A stretch of DNA of 64,000 bases from Streptomyces kanamyceticus (GTDB lineage Bacteria; Actinomycetota; Actinomycetes; Streptomycetales; Streptomycetaceae): assembly GCF_008704495.1 (NCBI RefSeq), contig NZ_CP023699.1:9300001-9364000 (forward strand). The letters are read 5' to 3'. The translations under genes and the position numbers were made by a program. The notes under the pieces are model-generated. The model made no database searches. It was not told where the DNA came from and was given only the letters and a program-made list of their open reading frames with translations. Numbering within the stretch: the stretch's first letter is position 1; every line of letters starts with the position of its first letter. Positions 35,310-45,010 of the stretch are shown here, in pieces.

Positions 35310-36608
35310 ATGACCGAACCGATCCGTACCGAACCGATCCGCACGGAACTGATCCGCACCGGACCGATCCGCTACGCCACGGCCGAGCGCTTCGCCAGGC
35401 CACGGCCGGTGGCGGCGGCGGGCGAAAGCCGCCCGTCGAGCGGCGAGATCAGCCCTCAACTGCCCTCCAGGCTCGACGCGGTGATGGGCCCGCCGCGCGA
35501 CGTCCACCCGCAGGGGGAGGACTGTCTGAACCTGTCGGTCATCACACCGGCGCGGGACGCGGGGGCCAGGCCGGTGCTCGTGTGGATCCACGGCGGTGGG
35601 TTCAGCAGCGGGGCGGGGCTCCTCGACTGGTACGACGGCGGGGCCCTCGCCGCCGAGGGCGATGTGGTCGTCGTCTCCGTGAACTACCGGCTCGGGGCGC
35701 TCGGATACCTCTGCCTCGACGGCGTCAGCGAGGGGAACCTCGGCCTGTACGACCAGGTGGAGGCGCTGCGCTGGGTGAGCGCGCACATCGGCGCCTACGG
35801 CGGGGACCCCGGCAACGTCACCGTCGTGGGCCAGTCCGCGGGCGGCATCTCCGTCCGGCTTCTGATGGACCTGCCGGAGGCCCGCGGCCTGTTCCGCAGG
35901 GCCGTCCTGCAGAGCGCCCCGCTCGCGTTCACCGCGCGCCCCCGGGAGGACTCCCTCGCCATCGGCAGGACCTTCGCCGAGGCCCTCGGCGCGGATCCGC
36001 GCGAGGCAGGGATTCCCGCGCTGCTCGCCGCGCAGCGCGAGACCGCCCTGGTCAACCTCCGGCGCTCCGGAAGGCCGATGGAACCCGCGTTCATCCCGGT
36101 CACGGGCAGCGATCCGCTGTGCGGGCCCGACACGGCCTTCGAGGAGAACGTGCGCGGCCTCGACGTCCTGTACGGCTGGAACGCCGACGACATGACGGCC
36201 TTCCCCGGCGAGGGTGACGACACGGCCGAGCTGACCCGCCGTGCCTACGACGAGCCACTCGCCCACTTGGGAGCGCGCCTGGTCAGGGCCGGGGCCACGG
36301 CCCACACCTACCGCCTCGACTGGCGCCCCGCCGGATCCCCCTTCGGCGCCACCCACTGCCTCGAACTGCCGCTGCTCTTCGGCACCCGGGAGGCCTGGCG
36401 CGGATCACCCATGCTCGGCGACGCGTCCTGGGAGGAGACGGACGCCCTGGGCAAGGCCGTGCGCGCGGCCTGGCTCGCCTTCGCCCGCACGGGTGAGCCC
36501 GGTCGGCTACTGCCAGACGCGGACGTAGTCGACGTACATCGTGGAGTTCCAGTCGAAGACCTCGTCGTGTACCGAGCCGTCGGCCCAGTTGTCCAGGACC
36601 TCGTGTGA
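35310..36608 (+). CDS. Carboxylesterase (type B), odd at both ends
   Basis: 432 residues of the COesterase alpha/beta-hydrolase family: EDCLNLSVITP, oxyanion loop WIHGGGFSSGAG, nucleophile elbow GQSAGG, and probable catalytic His in GATHCLELP. The core is intact, but the N-terminus is built from 15-bp repeats (TEPIR, TEPIR, TELIR, TGPIR). The last about 33 residues are read antisense through the 3' end of the GH16 gene, where family members would normally close the domain. The original stop was probably lost in a small deletion; activity is uncertain. Confidence 0.75.
   Translation: MTEPIRTEPIRTELIRTGPIRYATAERFARPRPVAAAGESRPSSGEISPQLPSRLDAVMGPPRDVHPQGEDCLNLSVITPARDAGARPVLVWIHGGGFSSGAGLLDWYDGGALAAEGDVVVVSVNYRLGALGYLCLDGVSEGNLGLYDQVEALRWVSAHIGAYGGDPGNVTVVGQSAGGISVRLLMDLPEARGLFRRAVLQSAPLAFTARPREDSLAIGRTFAEALGADPREAGIPALLAAQRETALVNLRRSGRPMEPAFIPVTGSDPLCGPDTAFEENVRGLDVLYGWNADDMTAFPGEGDDTAELTRRAYDEPLAHLGARLVRAGATAHTYRLDWRPAGSPFGATHCLELPLLFGTREAWRGSPMLGDASWEETDALGKAVRAAWLAFARTGEPGRLLPDADVVDVHRGVPVEDLVVYRAVGPVVQDLV
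35316..35375 (+). repeat. Four 15-bp tandem repeats at the esterase N-terminus
   Basis: Four units typified by GAACCGATCCGCACG begin two codons after the ATG at 35310 and encode EPIRT-like blocks. They keep frame. Either the gene acquired a repetitive leader, or the true start lies downstream and the repeat is upstream DNA. Confidence 0.85.
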
Positions 36609-37400
36609 CAGGATCGGGAACTCCTTGACCTGGCTGATGAGTTCGGGGTCGGTGACGGTGCGCACGACGGCGCCGTCATAGAGGAACCGCAGCTGGGTGG
36701 GCGTCCACTGGAGGCCGAATGTGTGATACCAAGTGCCGTGCAGCCCGGGTGCGTTGGCGACAGCCCCCGATGACTGGTGGTCCGCTCCGTAGCCGTCCCA
36801 GTGCAGGGTCGCCGAGTACTTGTCGGCCTGGTAGTTGGTCTCCGTGACGTCGATCTCGGCGCCGTCCCGCGCCGTGCCGTCGACCGCGCCGCCCGGGGTG
36901 AGCCCCGCGTCGGCCTGCAGCCAGACGGCCGCGAGATGCCCGTTGGTCTTCACCGGGGTGTGGACGCGGGCCTCCAGGGTGCCGTACGTGTAGTCGAACT
37001 TGCCCTGGCTGTCGATGCGCCCGCCGGAGAACTGGTTCGCGGCGAGCTTCTGCACGTCGATGGCGAGGGCGCCCTTGTTGTCGGTACGGACGTTGGCGGG
37101 CTTGTACCACCACCGGTCGCCCGCCGCCGCGCCGGAACGCTCCTGATCGCGGGCGGTCCAGCGCGCGGTGCTGACGGTGGCGCCGTCGAACTCGTCGCTG
37201 AAGACGAGGGCTTGGGTATCGGCCCGTCGGCCGTCGGTGCCGACAGGCTGTACCCCCGACGGGGTTGCGGGGTCGACGAGGGACGGGTCGGCGGAGCCGG
37301 AGGCGGCCCCGGCGGGGATGGCCGCGGACGACAGGGCGCAGGCACAGAGTAGTGCCACGGCGACGCGGCGCCGGGGCCGGGCGGGGGCTCGGTCTCGCAT
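36507..37400 (-). CDS. Secreted GH16 glycoside hydrolase (laminarinase / beta-1,3-glucanase-like)
   Basis: 297 residues. A signal peptide (RPRRRVAVALLCACALSSA, cut near AGA-AS) is followed by a GH16 jelly-roll. VFSDEFDG opens the domain, the catalytic ExDxxE reads EIDVTE near residue 168, and YVDYVRVWQ is the usual last strand. It should cleave beta-1,3 or mixed-linkage glucans outside the cell. The start at 37400 follows GAGAGGTGA; the upstream in-frame ATGs lack this. A LacI-like operator lies 69 bp upstream. The 3' end overlaps the esterase gene by 102 bp. Confidence 0.9.
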   Translation of the reverse strand: MRDRAPARPRRRVAVALLCACALSSAAIPAGAASGSADPSLVDPATPSGVQPVGTDGRRADTQALVFSDEFDGATVSTARWTARDQERSGAAAGDRWWYKPANVRTDNKGALAIDVQKLAANQFSGGRIDSQGKFDYTYGTLEARVHTPVKTNGHLAAVWLQADAGLTPGGAVDGTARDGAEIDVTETNYQADKYSATLHWDGYGADHQSSGAVANAPGLHGTWYHTFGLQWTPTQLRFLYDGAVVRTVTDPELISQVKEFPILSHEVLDNWADGSVHDEVFDWNSTMYVDYVRVWQ

Positions 37401-37468
37401 GACGTCACCTCTCGGGCGAGCCGCTTCCACCGGAGCGGAGCGCGGCGAGGGCGCGGCGAGGGCGCGGA

Positions 37469-37482
37469 AGAAAACGCTTTCT
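37469..37482. promoter_or_regulatory. LacI-family-type operator upstream of GH16
   Basis: AGAAAACGCTTTCT matches its own complement at 12 of 14 positions, with a central CG flanked by A- and T-runs as in LacI-family and carbon-control operators. It lies 69 bp before the GH16 start, consistent with repression lifted by a glucan-derived sugar. Confidence 0.55.
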
Positions 37483-37627
37483 CGCCGGGTCATCGTGGGG
37501 GCGACCCGACGGCACGTCAAGAGGTGCTGCTGAAACTGGTGTTGAGGGTGAGGCGAGGGGCTCGGGCGGAAGGGGCGGGGCGTGGGATCGCCTGAGGGGC
37601 CCTGGACGGACTTGCACGGACCCGCGC

Positions 37628-37840
37628 CGACTCACCCCGTGCGGACTCCGGAGGGAGCCACCGCGGCCTGCGGAGTGCGGAGTCCTGCGTTGACCTGCCC
37701 GAGACGGGCTCCTGAGGGGGCCGCCGTGACCTGCGCGGACCCGTGTCGACCCGCCGAGGCGGGCCCCGAAGCAAGCCGCTGCGGCCTGGGTCGGCCTGAA
37801 CCGGCCTGAACCGGCCTGGACCAGCCTGGATCGGTGCACC
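37628..37840. repeat. Degenerate 50-60-bp repeats ending in 10-bp tandem repeats
   Basis: Three related blocks (starting near 37628, 37690 and 37745) share the pattern CCCGNNNCGGGCTCC, then GAGGG-GCC, then a GCGGCCTG-like end. They run into about five 10-bp units of CGGCCTGAAC type (37791-37840). No function is evident; they look like accumulated slippage. Confidence 0.55.
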
Positions 37841-37898
37841 GGTGTGAGTGGACGGATTCGTGCGAACCCACCCCGCAAGGCCCCCGGAGGCCGCCACC

Positions 37899-39301
37899 TC
37901 ACACCGGCAGCAACCGCGCGATCAACCCACCGAGCTGCACCGCATTGCGACACTCACGCATCTCCACCAGCTCCGCGTACGCGTCCGCCGCCGAGTCGCC
38001 CGTCGACCACTGTCCGCGCTGCTCGGGGTTGAGCCAGTACACCTGGCGGGCACGTTCGGAGATCTGTCGCAGGGCGGGGAGGTTCGGGTCGCTCATGTTC
38101 GTGCGGGCGTCGCCGAGGATGAATACCGTGGAGCGCGGGCCGACCGCGTCCAGGTAGCGCTCGGCGAATTCTCCGAGCGCGGTGCCGTAGTCGCTGCTGC
38201 CGTGCCAGCCCGTGACCGTGGCCTCGCCGAGGATGCGGCCGCCCAGGCCCGCGGGGTCCGCGACGCCGTGCGCGAGCAGCCCGGTCACCTCGTCGACACG
38301 GTTGACGAAAGCGAACACGCGCACCTTGCTGAACTGGTCGTGCAGAGCCTGGACGAGGAGCATCGTGAAGTTGGCGAAGCCCGCGACAGAGCCCGACACG
38401 TCGCAGAGCAGCACCAGCTCCGGTCGCGCGGGCCTGCGCCGCCGCAGCACGGGCCGCATCGGCACGCCGCCGGTCGAGAGCGAGCCGCGCAGCGTGCGGC
38501 GCAGGTCGATGCTGCCGTGCGCGGCACGTCGGCGCCGCGCGGCGAGCCGGGTGGCCAGCTTGCGGGCCAACGGGTGCACCGCGCGGCGGAGTTCGTCCAG
38601 GTGTGCCCGGCCCGCGAGGAGGAAGTCGACCCGCTCGGCGGAGGGCGCCACGGCACGCCGCGCGATCTCCTCGGCGCCGCGCCGCTCGGCGACCCTGCGG
38701 CGCGCCTCGGTGCGGACCCGCTCGCGGAACCCTTCGATGCGGCGCCGGATCTCGTCGGCCTCCAGCCGTTCCGTGAACTCGCCGCCCTGCGCCGCGGATC
38801 CCGCGCGGATGGCGGCCAGGACGCGTGCGAGGAGCGTCTCGGGTGCCAGCCGGTCCAGCGTCTGGTGCGAGGACCAGCCGTCCGACCCCGGCGACGAGCC
38901 GTATCCGCCGAAGCCGTCCACCGCCTCGACGGCGAGCTGCCCGATGAGTGCCTGGTCGTCGGCGGCGAGCGCGTCGGCCAGGCGGTCGCGCAGGCCGTCC
39001 CTGTCGGCGCCGCGCCCGGCCGCCTTCCGGTGCGTGTCGGAGCCGTCGGGCCCGCCGACACCGAGCGGGAAGTACAGCTCGAAGACGGGGTCGAAGACCG
39101 CCCGCTGGCTCTCCTGGTGCAGCAGCGCGGCGGCGAGGCCCTCGCGTACCCGCTCCCGGTCGTCGAGGCCGAGTGCGGCGAGGGCGGCCGCGGCGTCGAC
39201 GGTTTCGCCGGTGCCGATGCGGATGCCGTGCGAGCGCAGGGCGCGGACCAGTCCGGTGACCCGGTCCGTGACCCGGTCCGTGACGTGATCGGGGCGCGCC
39301 G

Positions 39302-39305
<4 letters not shown>
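37899..39305 (-). CDS. VWA-domain protein (CoxE-like) partner of a MoxR ATPase
   Basis: 468 residues. The C-terminal half is a von Willebrand A domain with the metal-site motif DVSGSVAGF (DxSxS) and a later DYGTAL; the N-terminal half is charged and helical. Family members work with MoxR AAA+ ATPases as chaperones for metal-cofactor or complex assembly. The GTG start at 39305 overlaps the stop of the MoxR gene as GTGA. The client is unknown; the pao-like molybdenum enzyme is about 10 kb away, and a link to it is only speculation. Confidence 0.88.
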
Positions 39306-40171
<866 letters not shown>

Positions 40172-40320
40172 GGGTGAGTTCTCCTGGTTCCTCTGGTTCC
40201 TCGGGCTCTTTGGCCCTCGTACCCGATCAGTTCCCGGCGCGCCCCACAACACCCGGACGCCGTTTGCGTCGAACGTCACGTGCCGGGGCCATAGCCCCGG
40301 ACCCGGTGCCCGGACTGCTG

Positions 40321-40337
40321 GGTCTCATGGTGAGACC
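40321..40337. promoter_or_regulatory. Palindrome GGTCTCA-TGG-TGAGACC before the HxlR gene
   Basis: Perfect 7-bp arms end 16 bp before the ATG at 40354, so a bound dimer would block transcription or translation start. Autoregulation by the HxlR protein is the natural reading. Confidence 0.6.
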
Positions 40338-40353
40338 TTCGTATGCTTGCGCC

Positions 40354-40851
40354 ATGAGGCGTACTTCCTTCGCGAACTGGCCGTGCTCCATCGCCCGCAC
40401 GATGGACCTGCTCGGCGACTGGTGGACGCCCCTGGTCCTGCGGGAGGCGTTCTACGGCATCAAGCGGTTCGACGTGTTCCAGCAGGAGCTGGGGATCGCC
40501 AGGAACACCCTGACCGACCGGCTGCGCCGCCTGGTCGACGAGGGACTCCTGGAGAAGCGCCCCTACCAGCGGGACCCGGTGCGCTACGACTACGTGCTCA
40601 CGGAGAAGGGCCGGGACTTCTTCGGTGTCCTGGCGGCGATGAACAGCTGGGGCGATCGCTGGCTGAGCGGCGACGAGGGCGCACCCGTCGTCTTCCACCA
40701 CGACAGCTGCGGCCACGAGAGCCCCGCCGAAGTCGTGTGCGCGCACTGCAAGGAGCCGATGACAGCCGCGAACACGCGACCGCGCCTGGGCCCCGGCTAT
40801 CCGCCCCGCCTCGCCGAACGCCCGGACGTACAGGCGCGGTTCGGCGCCTGA
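40354..40851 (+). CDS. HxlR-family transcriptional regulator
   Basis: 165 residues. The winged helix of the HxlR type is clear (CSIARTMDLLGDWWTPLVLREAFYGIKRFDVFQ in outline, then ARNTLTDRLRRLVDEGLLEK). The extra C-terminal tail has cysteines CGH ... VCAHC that could bind a metal or sense redox state. The ATG at 40354 is chosen because upstream in-frame sequence lies over the palindrome. It probably controls the oxidoreductase genes that follow. Confidence 0.9.
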   Translation: MRRTSFANWPCSIARTMDLLGDWWTPLVLREAFYGIKRFDVFQQELGIARNTLTDRLRRLVDEGLLEKRPYQRDPVRYDYVLTEKGRDFFGVLAAMNSWGDRWLSGDEGAPVVFHHDSCGHESPAEVVCAHCKEPMTAANTRPRLGPGYPPRLAERPDVQARFGA

Positions 40852-40977
40852 TTTCGCACCTCATCCCGCGCGGTCCTGCCGTCTCCACCCCTCGTACGGC
40901 TGCGGTGGCTGACCCTTGACGAGTGAGTCCATCTACGCAACTCTCAAGGTCAGCGACGATTCGGAGGGCGGTCGACG

Positions 40978-41523
40978 ATGGAGTGGACGGGTGTGCGGTA
41001 CGCGGAAGGGCCGACGGTCGAAGTGCGCGGGCGGATCGCCGCCTCGCCGGAACGGGTGTGGGAACTGGTCTCCGACATCGGCCTGATGCCCGCGCTGAGC
41101 GCGGAGTTGCGGTCGGTCGCCTGGCTGGACGGCGCGTCCGGGCCGGTGCGCGGAGCCCGGTTCACCGGCCGGAGCAGCCACCCGTCGCTCGGGGAGTGGG
41201 AGACCACGTCGTACGTCGTCGAATGCGCGGCGCCACGGGTGTTCGCCTGGGCGGTGTCGGACCCCGAACAGCCCAGCGCCACCTGGCGGTTCACCCTCAC
41301 GGCGGGCGAGGGCGGCGGCACCGAGCTGACGCAGTGGATGCGGCTCGGACCCGGCCGCTCCGGGCTCTCCTACGCGATCGAGCGGATGCCGGAGAAGGAA
41401 CAGAAGATCGTGTTCGTGCGGCTGCGGGAGTTCGAGCGGAGCATGACCGCCACGGTCGACGCGATCAAAGGTCTCGCCGAGGGCACGGCGACGCTGCCGA
41501 TCCGGCGGGGAGAGGGCGCCTGA
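40978..41523 (+). CDS. SRPBCC-family protein (START/polyketide-cyclase-like)
   Basis: 181 residues with the SRPBCC opening VEVRGRIAASPERVWELVSDIGLMPALS and the long C-terminal helix. Such proteins bind hydrophobic ligands or act as dehydratases/cyclases; no catalytic residue can be named. It is coupled by a TGATG overlap to a luciferase-like oxidoreductase, which suggests a shared small hydrophobic substrate. Confidence 0.82.
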   Translation: MEWTGVRYAEGPTVEVRGRIAASPERVWELVSDIGLMPALSAELRSVAWLDGASGPVRGARFTGRSSHPSLGEWETTSYVVECAAPRVFAWAVSDPEQPSATWRFTLTAGEGGGTELTQWMRLGPGRSGLSYAIERMPEKEQKIVFVRLREFERSMTATVDAIKGLAEGTATLPIRRGEGA

Positions 41524-42590
41524 TGCGTACGTCCACGACCATCGAGGCATCCGGCGCGAACTGGCGGGAGACCGTCGACTTCGTCACCGAGGCGGAGAAG
41601 CTCGGCATGGACATCTGCTGGGTGGCCGAGGCGTGGGGCTCCGAAGCCCCCTCCCCGCTGGGCTACTTGGCGGCCCGCACCGAGCGCCTGCTCCTCGGCT
41701 CGGGGATCATCCAGCTCGCGACCAGGAGTCCCGTCGCCATCGCTCGCGCGGCGATCACGCTGTCGCAGATCTCCGAGGGGCGCTTCCTGCTGGGCCTCGG
41801 TCCGTCCGGGCCGCAGGTGATCGAGGGGCTGCACGGGGTGCCCTTCGCGCGCCCGCTCACCCGCATGCGGGAGACCGTGGAGATCGTCCGACGGGCGGTC
41901 GCGGGCGAGAAGATCTCGTACGAGGGGCGGGAGTTCGTGATCCCGCTGCCCGGCGGCGACGCGCGCCCCATGCGCCTGTCGATGCGCGCGGAGCATGACA
42001 TCCCCGTCCATCTCGCCACGCTGTCACCGAAGATGCTCCGCCTGACCGGTGAGGTCGCGGACGGCTGGCTGGGCACCAGTTTCGTACCGGAGGGCGCGAA
42101 GGAGGCGTACTTCGACCATCTGGACGCGGGACTCGCCGCGGCGGGCCGGGTCCGTGCCGATCTCGACATCTGTCAGGGCGCGGAGGTCGCCTTCGCCGAC
42201 GACGAGGGCGTGTTGCGGGCGATGGTCGCCAGCCGCAAGAAGGAACTGGCCTTCAGTCTCGGCGGGATGGGCTCCGCCACCACGAACTTCTACAACAGCG
42301 CCTACAGCAGGCAGGGCTGGTCCGAGGTGGCCGGGGAGGTCCGCGAGCGCTGGCGGTCCGGCGACCGCGAAGGCGCCGCCGGACTCGTCACCGACGAGAT
42401 GGTCCTCGCGACCACGCTGATCGGCACCGAGGAGATGGTGCGCGCACGGCTGCGGGTCTGGCGTGCGGCGGGCGTCGACACGGTCCGCCTCTATCCGGCG
42501 GGCGAGACGCTGGAGGCGCGGCTGGCCACGCTGGGGCGGGCGATTGAGCTCGTACGGGAAGTGGGGGCGGGAGCGGAGGCCGGAGCGTAA
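41523..42590 (+). CDS. LLM-class flavin- or F420-dependent oxidoreductase
   Basis: 355 residues of the bacterial luciferase fold: RTSTTIEASGANWRETVDF at the start, LGSGIIQLATRSPVAIARAAITL and GRFLLGLGPSGPQVIEGLHG, as in F420-dependent reductases or dehydrogenases of actinomycetes. The substrate is unknown. Another deazaflavin-type gene sits 2 kb downstream, so F420 use is plausible. The start is fixed by the TGATG overlap. Confidence 0.87.
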   Translation: MRTSTTIEASGANWRETVDFVTEAEKLGMDICWVAEAWGSEAPSPLGYLAARTERLLLGSGIIQLATRSPVAIARAAITLSQISEGRFLLGLGPSGPQVIEGLHGVPFARPLTRMRETVEIVRRAVAGEKISYEGREFVIPLPGGDARPMRLSMRAEHDIPVHLATLSPKMLRLTGEVADGWLGTSFVPEGAKEAYFDHLDAGLAAAGRVRADLDICQGAEVAFADDEGVLRAMVASRKKELAFSLGGMGSATTNFYNSAYSRQGWSEVAGEVRERWRSGDREGAAGLVTDEMVLATTLIGTEEMVRARLRVWRAAGVDTVRLYPAGETLEARLATLGRAIELVREVGAGAEAGA

Positions 42591-42710
42591 GGGAGAGGCG
42601 AGAGGCCGGCAATCGACAGAAGTAAAACGCAGACACTTATTTCCATGACATAGGTAAAAGGTCTACGCTTCTTTTGTTGATCTCGTACTCACGACGCAGA
42701 GGAACCCGTC

Positions 42711-43826
42711 ATGGCGACCCCCTCGACCGACGCCCGCGCCGCCCGGCTGCTCGGCAGGCCCCTCACCCTCGGCGACCTGACGCTCCGGAACCGGATCGCG
42801 ATGGCCGCGGTGACCCGGCGCTTCTCACCGGGCGGCGTGCCCGGCGAGGACGTCGCCGCCTACTACGCCCGGCGCGCGGCGGGCGCCGCCGGTCTCGTCA
42901 TCACGGAGGGCACCTACATCGGACGGGAGGCGGCCGCCGCCTACACCCGCGTGCCGCACTTCCACGGCGATGAGGCCCTTGCGGGCTGGGCGCGGGTGGC
43001 CGAGCGCGTGCACGCCGCCGGTGGCCGGATCATGCCCCAGCTGTGGCACACCGGCGTCGCCCGCGCCGAGGCGTCACCCGGCGCCCCCGCCGAGGGTCCT
43101 TCCGGCGTCGACCTCGACGGCCGTCCGCACGGCGGCGCCATGACGCTCGACGACATCGACGACGTCGTCCGTTCCTTCGCCGAGGCCGCGGCGACAGCCG
43201 AGCGCATCGGCTTCGACGGCGTCGAACTGCACGGCGCGCACGGCTATTTGATCGACACCTTCCTGTGGCACGGCACCAACACCCGGTCCGACGCCTACGG
43301 GGGTGACTTCGCCTCGCGCGCCCGTTTCGCCGCCGAGATCGCCGCGGCGGTGCGGGCCGCGGTCTCGCCCGGATTCCCCGTCCTCTTCCGGCTCTCCCAG
43401 TGGAAGACCGACCACTACGACGCGCGGCTCGCCGAACGGCCCGAGGAGTTGGAGCAGCTGCTCGCCCCGCTCGCCGCGGCGGGCGTCGACGCCTTCCACG
43501 CCTCCACGCGCCGCTACTGGCTGCCCGAGTTCGAGGGCAGTGACCTCAATCTCGCGGGCTGGGTGAAGAAGCTCACCGGCAGGCCCTCGATCACCGTGGG
43601 CTCCGTCGGCCTGACCCAGCAGTTCAACGGCGCGCCGGGGCGCACCCAGCGGTCCGGCGTCAGCGACATCGAACCGCTCCTCGACCGCATGGAGCGGGAC
43701 GAGTTCGACCTCGTCGCCGTCGCCCGCGCGATCGTCGCCGACCCCGAGTGGCCCGCCAAGGCGCTCACCGGGCGCCTCGACGAGGCGGTGCCGTACGACG
43801 CGTCGCTGCTCGACGCCCTGGTCTGA
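42711..43826 (+). CDS. Old-yellow-enzyme family NADH:flavin oxidoreductase
   Basis: 371 residues, an FMN TIM barrel: LRNRIAMAAVTRRFSPGG at the N-terminus, MPQLWHTG, FDGVELHGAHGYLIDTFL (substrate-binding His pair as HGAH), and VAVARAIVADPEW near the end. It reduces activated C=C bonds of enones or degrades xenobiotics. Its 120-bp upstream region (42591-42710) is unusually AT-rich and carries a loose inverted repeat near 42632-42661, suggesting a regulated promoter. Confidence 0.9.
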   Translation: MATPSTDARAARLLGRPLTLGDLTLRNRIAMAAVTRRFSPGGVPGEDVAAYYARRAAGAAGLVITEGTYIGREAAAAYTRVPHFHGDEALAGWARVAERVHAAGGRIMPQLWHTGVARAEASPGAPAEGPSGVDLDGRPHGGAMTLDDIDDVVRSFAEAAATAERIGFDGVELHGAHGYLIDTFLWHGTNTRSDAYGGDFASRARFAAEIAAAVRAAVSPGFPVLFRLSQWKTDHYDARLAERPEELEQLLAPLAAAGVDAFHASTRRYWLPEFEGSDLNLAGWVKKLTGRPSITVGSVGLTQQFNGAPGRTQRSGVSDIEPLLDRMERDEFDLVAVARAIVADPEWPAKALTGRLDEAVPYDASLLDALV

Positions 43827-43868
43827 AAGAGTGGGCCGTCCCGTAGACGCCCCGGAGAGTGAGCTGTC

Positions 43869-44450
43869 ATGACCTGGTCCGCGACCGAGCGCTACCGCCT
43901 GGAGCCCGCTCCCGGCGGCCTGGGACTCGTCCAGGACCTGCTCAACACCGTCTCCGCGGGCCTGCCCGAGCGGCCGGACCTCCTGGCCGACCTCACGCGC
44001 GCGCAGACGTGGACGGACGGCGCCGTCGCCGCATGGGCGTCGGCGACAGGGCGGCCCACGCCGACGGTGGTCCTCGCCGACGCCGACGCCGACGGACTGC
44101 GCGAACTCCGGGACCTCCGTGACGGCCTCGCAGGGGCTGCCGCGGAGACCGTCGCCGAGACGCGGACCGGCGCCGACGCGGGGCTGCGGCTCGGCGCGGA
44201 CGGCGTCGTCCACCTGGAGCCGCGCGGCACGGGCGCGCACCTCTTGGTCTCGCTGGTTCTCGCCGCGGTCCACGAGGCACAGCAGGTGGACACCAGGCGC
44301 CGCCTCAAGACGTGCCGCAACCCGCTCTGCCGCGTCGCCTTCTACGACCGCTCACGGAACAACAGCGGTGTCTGGCACGACGTCAAGACCTGCGGCAACG
44401 CGGCGAATCTGCGGGCCTACCGGGCCCGGCGGCGCGAGCGGGCGGACTGA
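43869..44450 (+). CDS. CGNR zinc-finger protein (ABATE-domain regulator-like)
   Basis: 193 residues. The C-terminal zinc finger CRNPLCRVAFYDRSRNNSGVW ends with the name-giving CGN (KTCGNAANLRAYRARRR in outline). The N-terminal part, LGLVQDLLNTV, is the usual ABATE domain. These proteins are thought to bind DNA as regulators of stress or efflux genes. It follows the OYE gene by 42 bp and may share its transcript. Confidence 0.87.
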   Translation: MTWSATERYRLEPAPGGLGLVQDLLNTVSAGLPERPDLLADLTRAQTWTDGAVAAWASATGRPTPTVVLADADADGLRELRDLRDGLAGAAAETVAETRTGADAGLRLGADGVVHLEPRGTGAHLLVSLVLAAVHEAQQVDTRRRLKTCRNPLCRVAFYDRSRNNSGVWHDVKTCGNAANLRAYRARRRERAD

Positions 44451-44490
44451 CGCGCCCGCCCGCCCGCGCCGCCGACGGCCGGGGGTGTGA

Positions 44491-44931
44491 TCAGGCGTCG
44501 AAGGGCGTCAGGACGAACACCGGGATCTCCCGGGTGGTCTTCTTCTGGTACTCCGCGTAGTCCGGCCAGGCCGCCACCGCGCGCTCCCACCAGGCCTGCC
44601 GCTCCTCGCCGGTGGCGACGCGTGCGCGGTAGTCCTTGCGCACCGGGCCGTCCTGCAGCTCGACATGGGGCTGGGCGACGAGGTTGTGGTACCAGGACGG
44701 GTTCGCCGGGTCGCCGCCCTTCGAGGCCACCACCGCGTACTCCCCGTCGTGCTCCACGCGCATCAGGGGGTTCTTGCGGAGCTTGCCGCTCTTGGCGCCG
44801 ACCGAGGTCAGCAAAATGATGGGCTTGTCCTTCATGGTCGTGCCCTCGGTGCCGCCGGAGCTCTCGTACAGCTCGGCCTGCTTGCTCGCCCAGTCCCAAG
44901 TCCCGGGCTCGTACTCTCCAGTCAGAGGCAT
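44491..44931 (-). CDS. Deazaflavin (F420)-dependent nitroreductase-family protein, Ddn-like
   Basis: 146 residues of the split-barrel family that includes mycobacterial Ddn: [35 protein letters not shown] and [15 protein letters not shown]. Members reduce quinones, nitro compounds or enones with F420H2. It is convergent with the CGNR gene; ATG 44931. Confidence 0.9.
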   Translation of the reverse strand: MPLTGEYEPGTWDWASKQAELYESSGGTEGTTMKDKPIILLTSVGAKSGKLRKNPLMRVEHDGEYAVVASKGGDPANPSWYHNLVAQPHVELQDGPVRKDYRARVATGEERQAWWERAVAAWPDYAEYQKKTTREIPVFVLTPFDA

Positions 44932-45010
44932 GACCCGTCCAACGCGGGGTGCTCCGTGATTGTTCCTGGTGTCAACCGACGCTCCTCCATGTCACCCGGT
45001 CGGGGGTCTG

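Larger units (their letters stand above)
37401..37898. other. 498-bp gap with LacI-like operator and degenerate GC-rich repeats
   Basis: The part nearest GH16 carries the operator at 37469-37482. From about 37628 to 37840 the sequence is repetitive. The long frame on the minus strand reads as low-complexity Arg/Pro/Ser and is not credible as a gene. Confidence 0.6.

Noticed and set aside
37405..37953. Minus-strand 182-residue frame between GH16 and the VWA gene
   Set aside because: Composition is Arg/Ser/Pro-rich and follows DNA repeats; it overlaps the GH16 start region and the VWA gene end, and no domain is visible.
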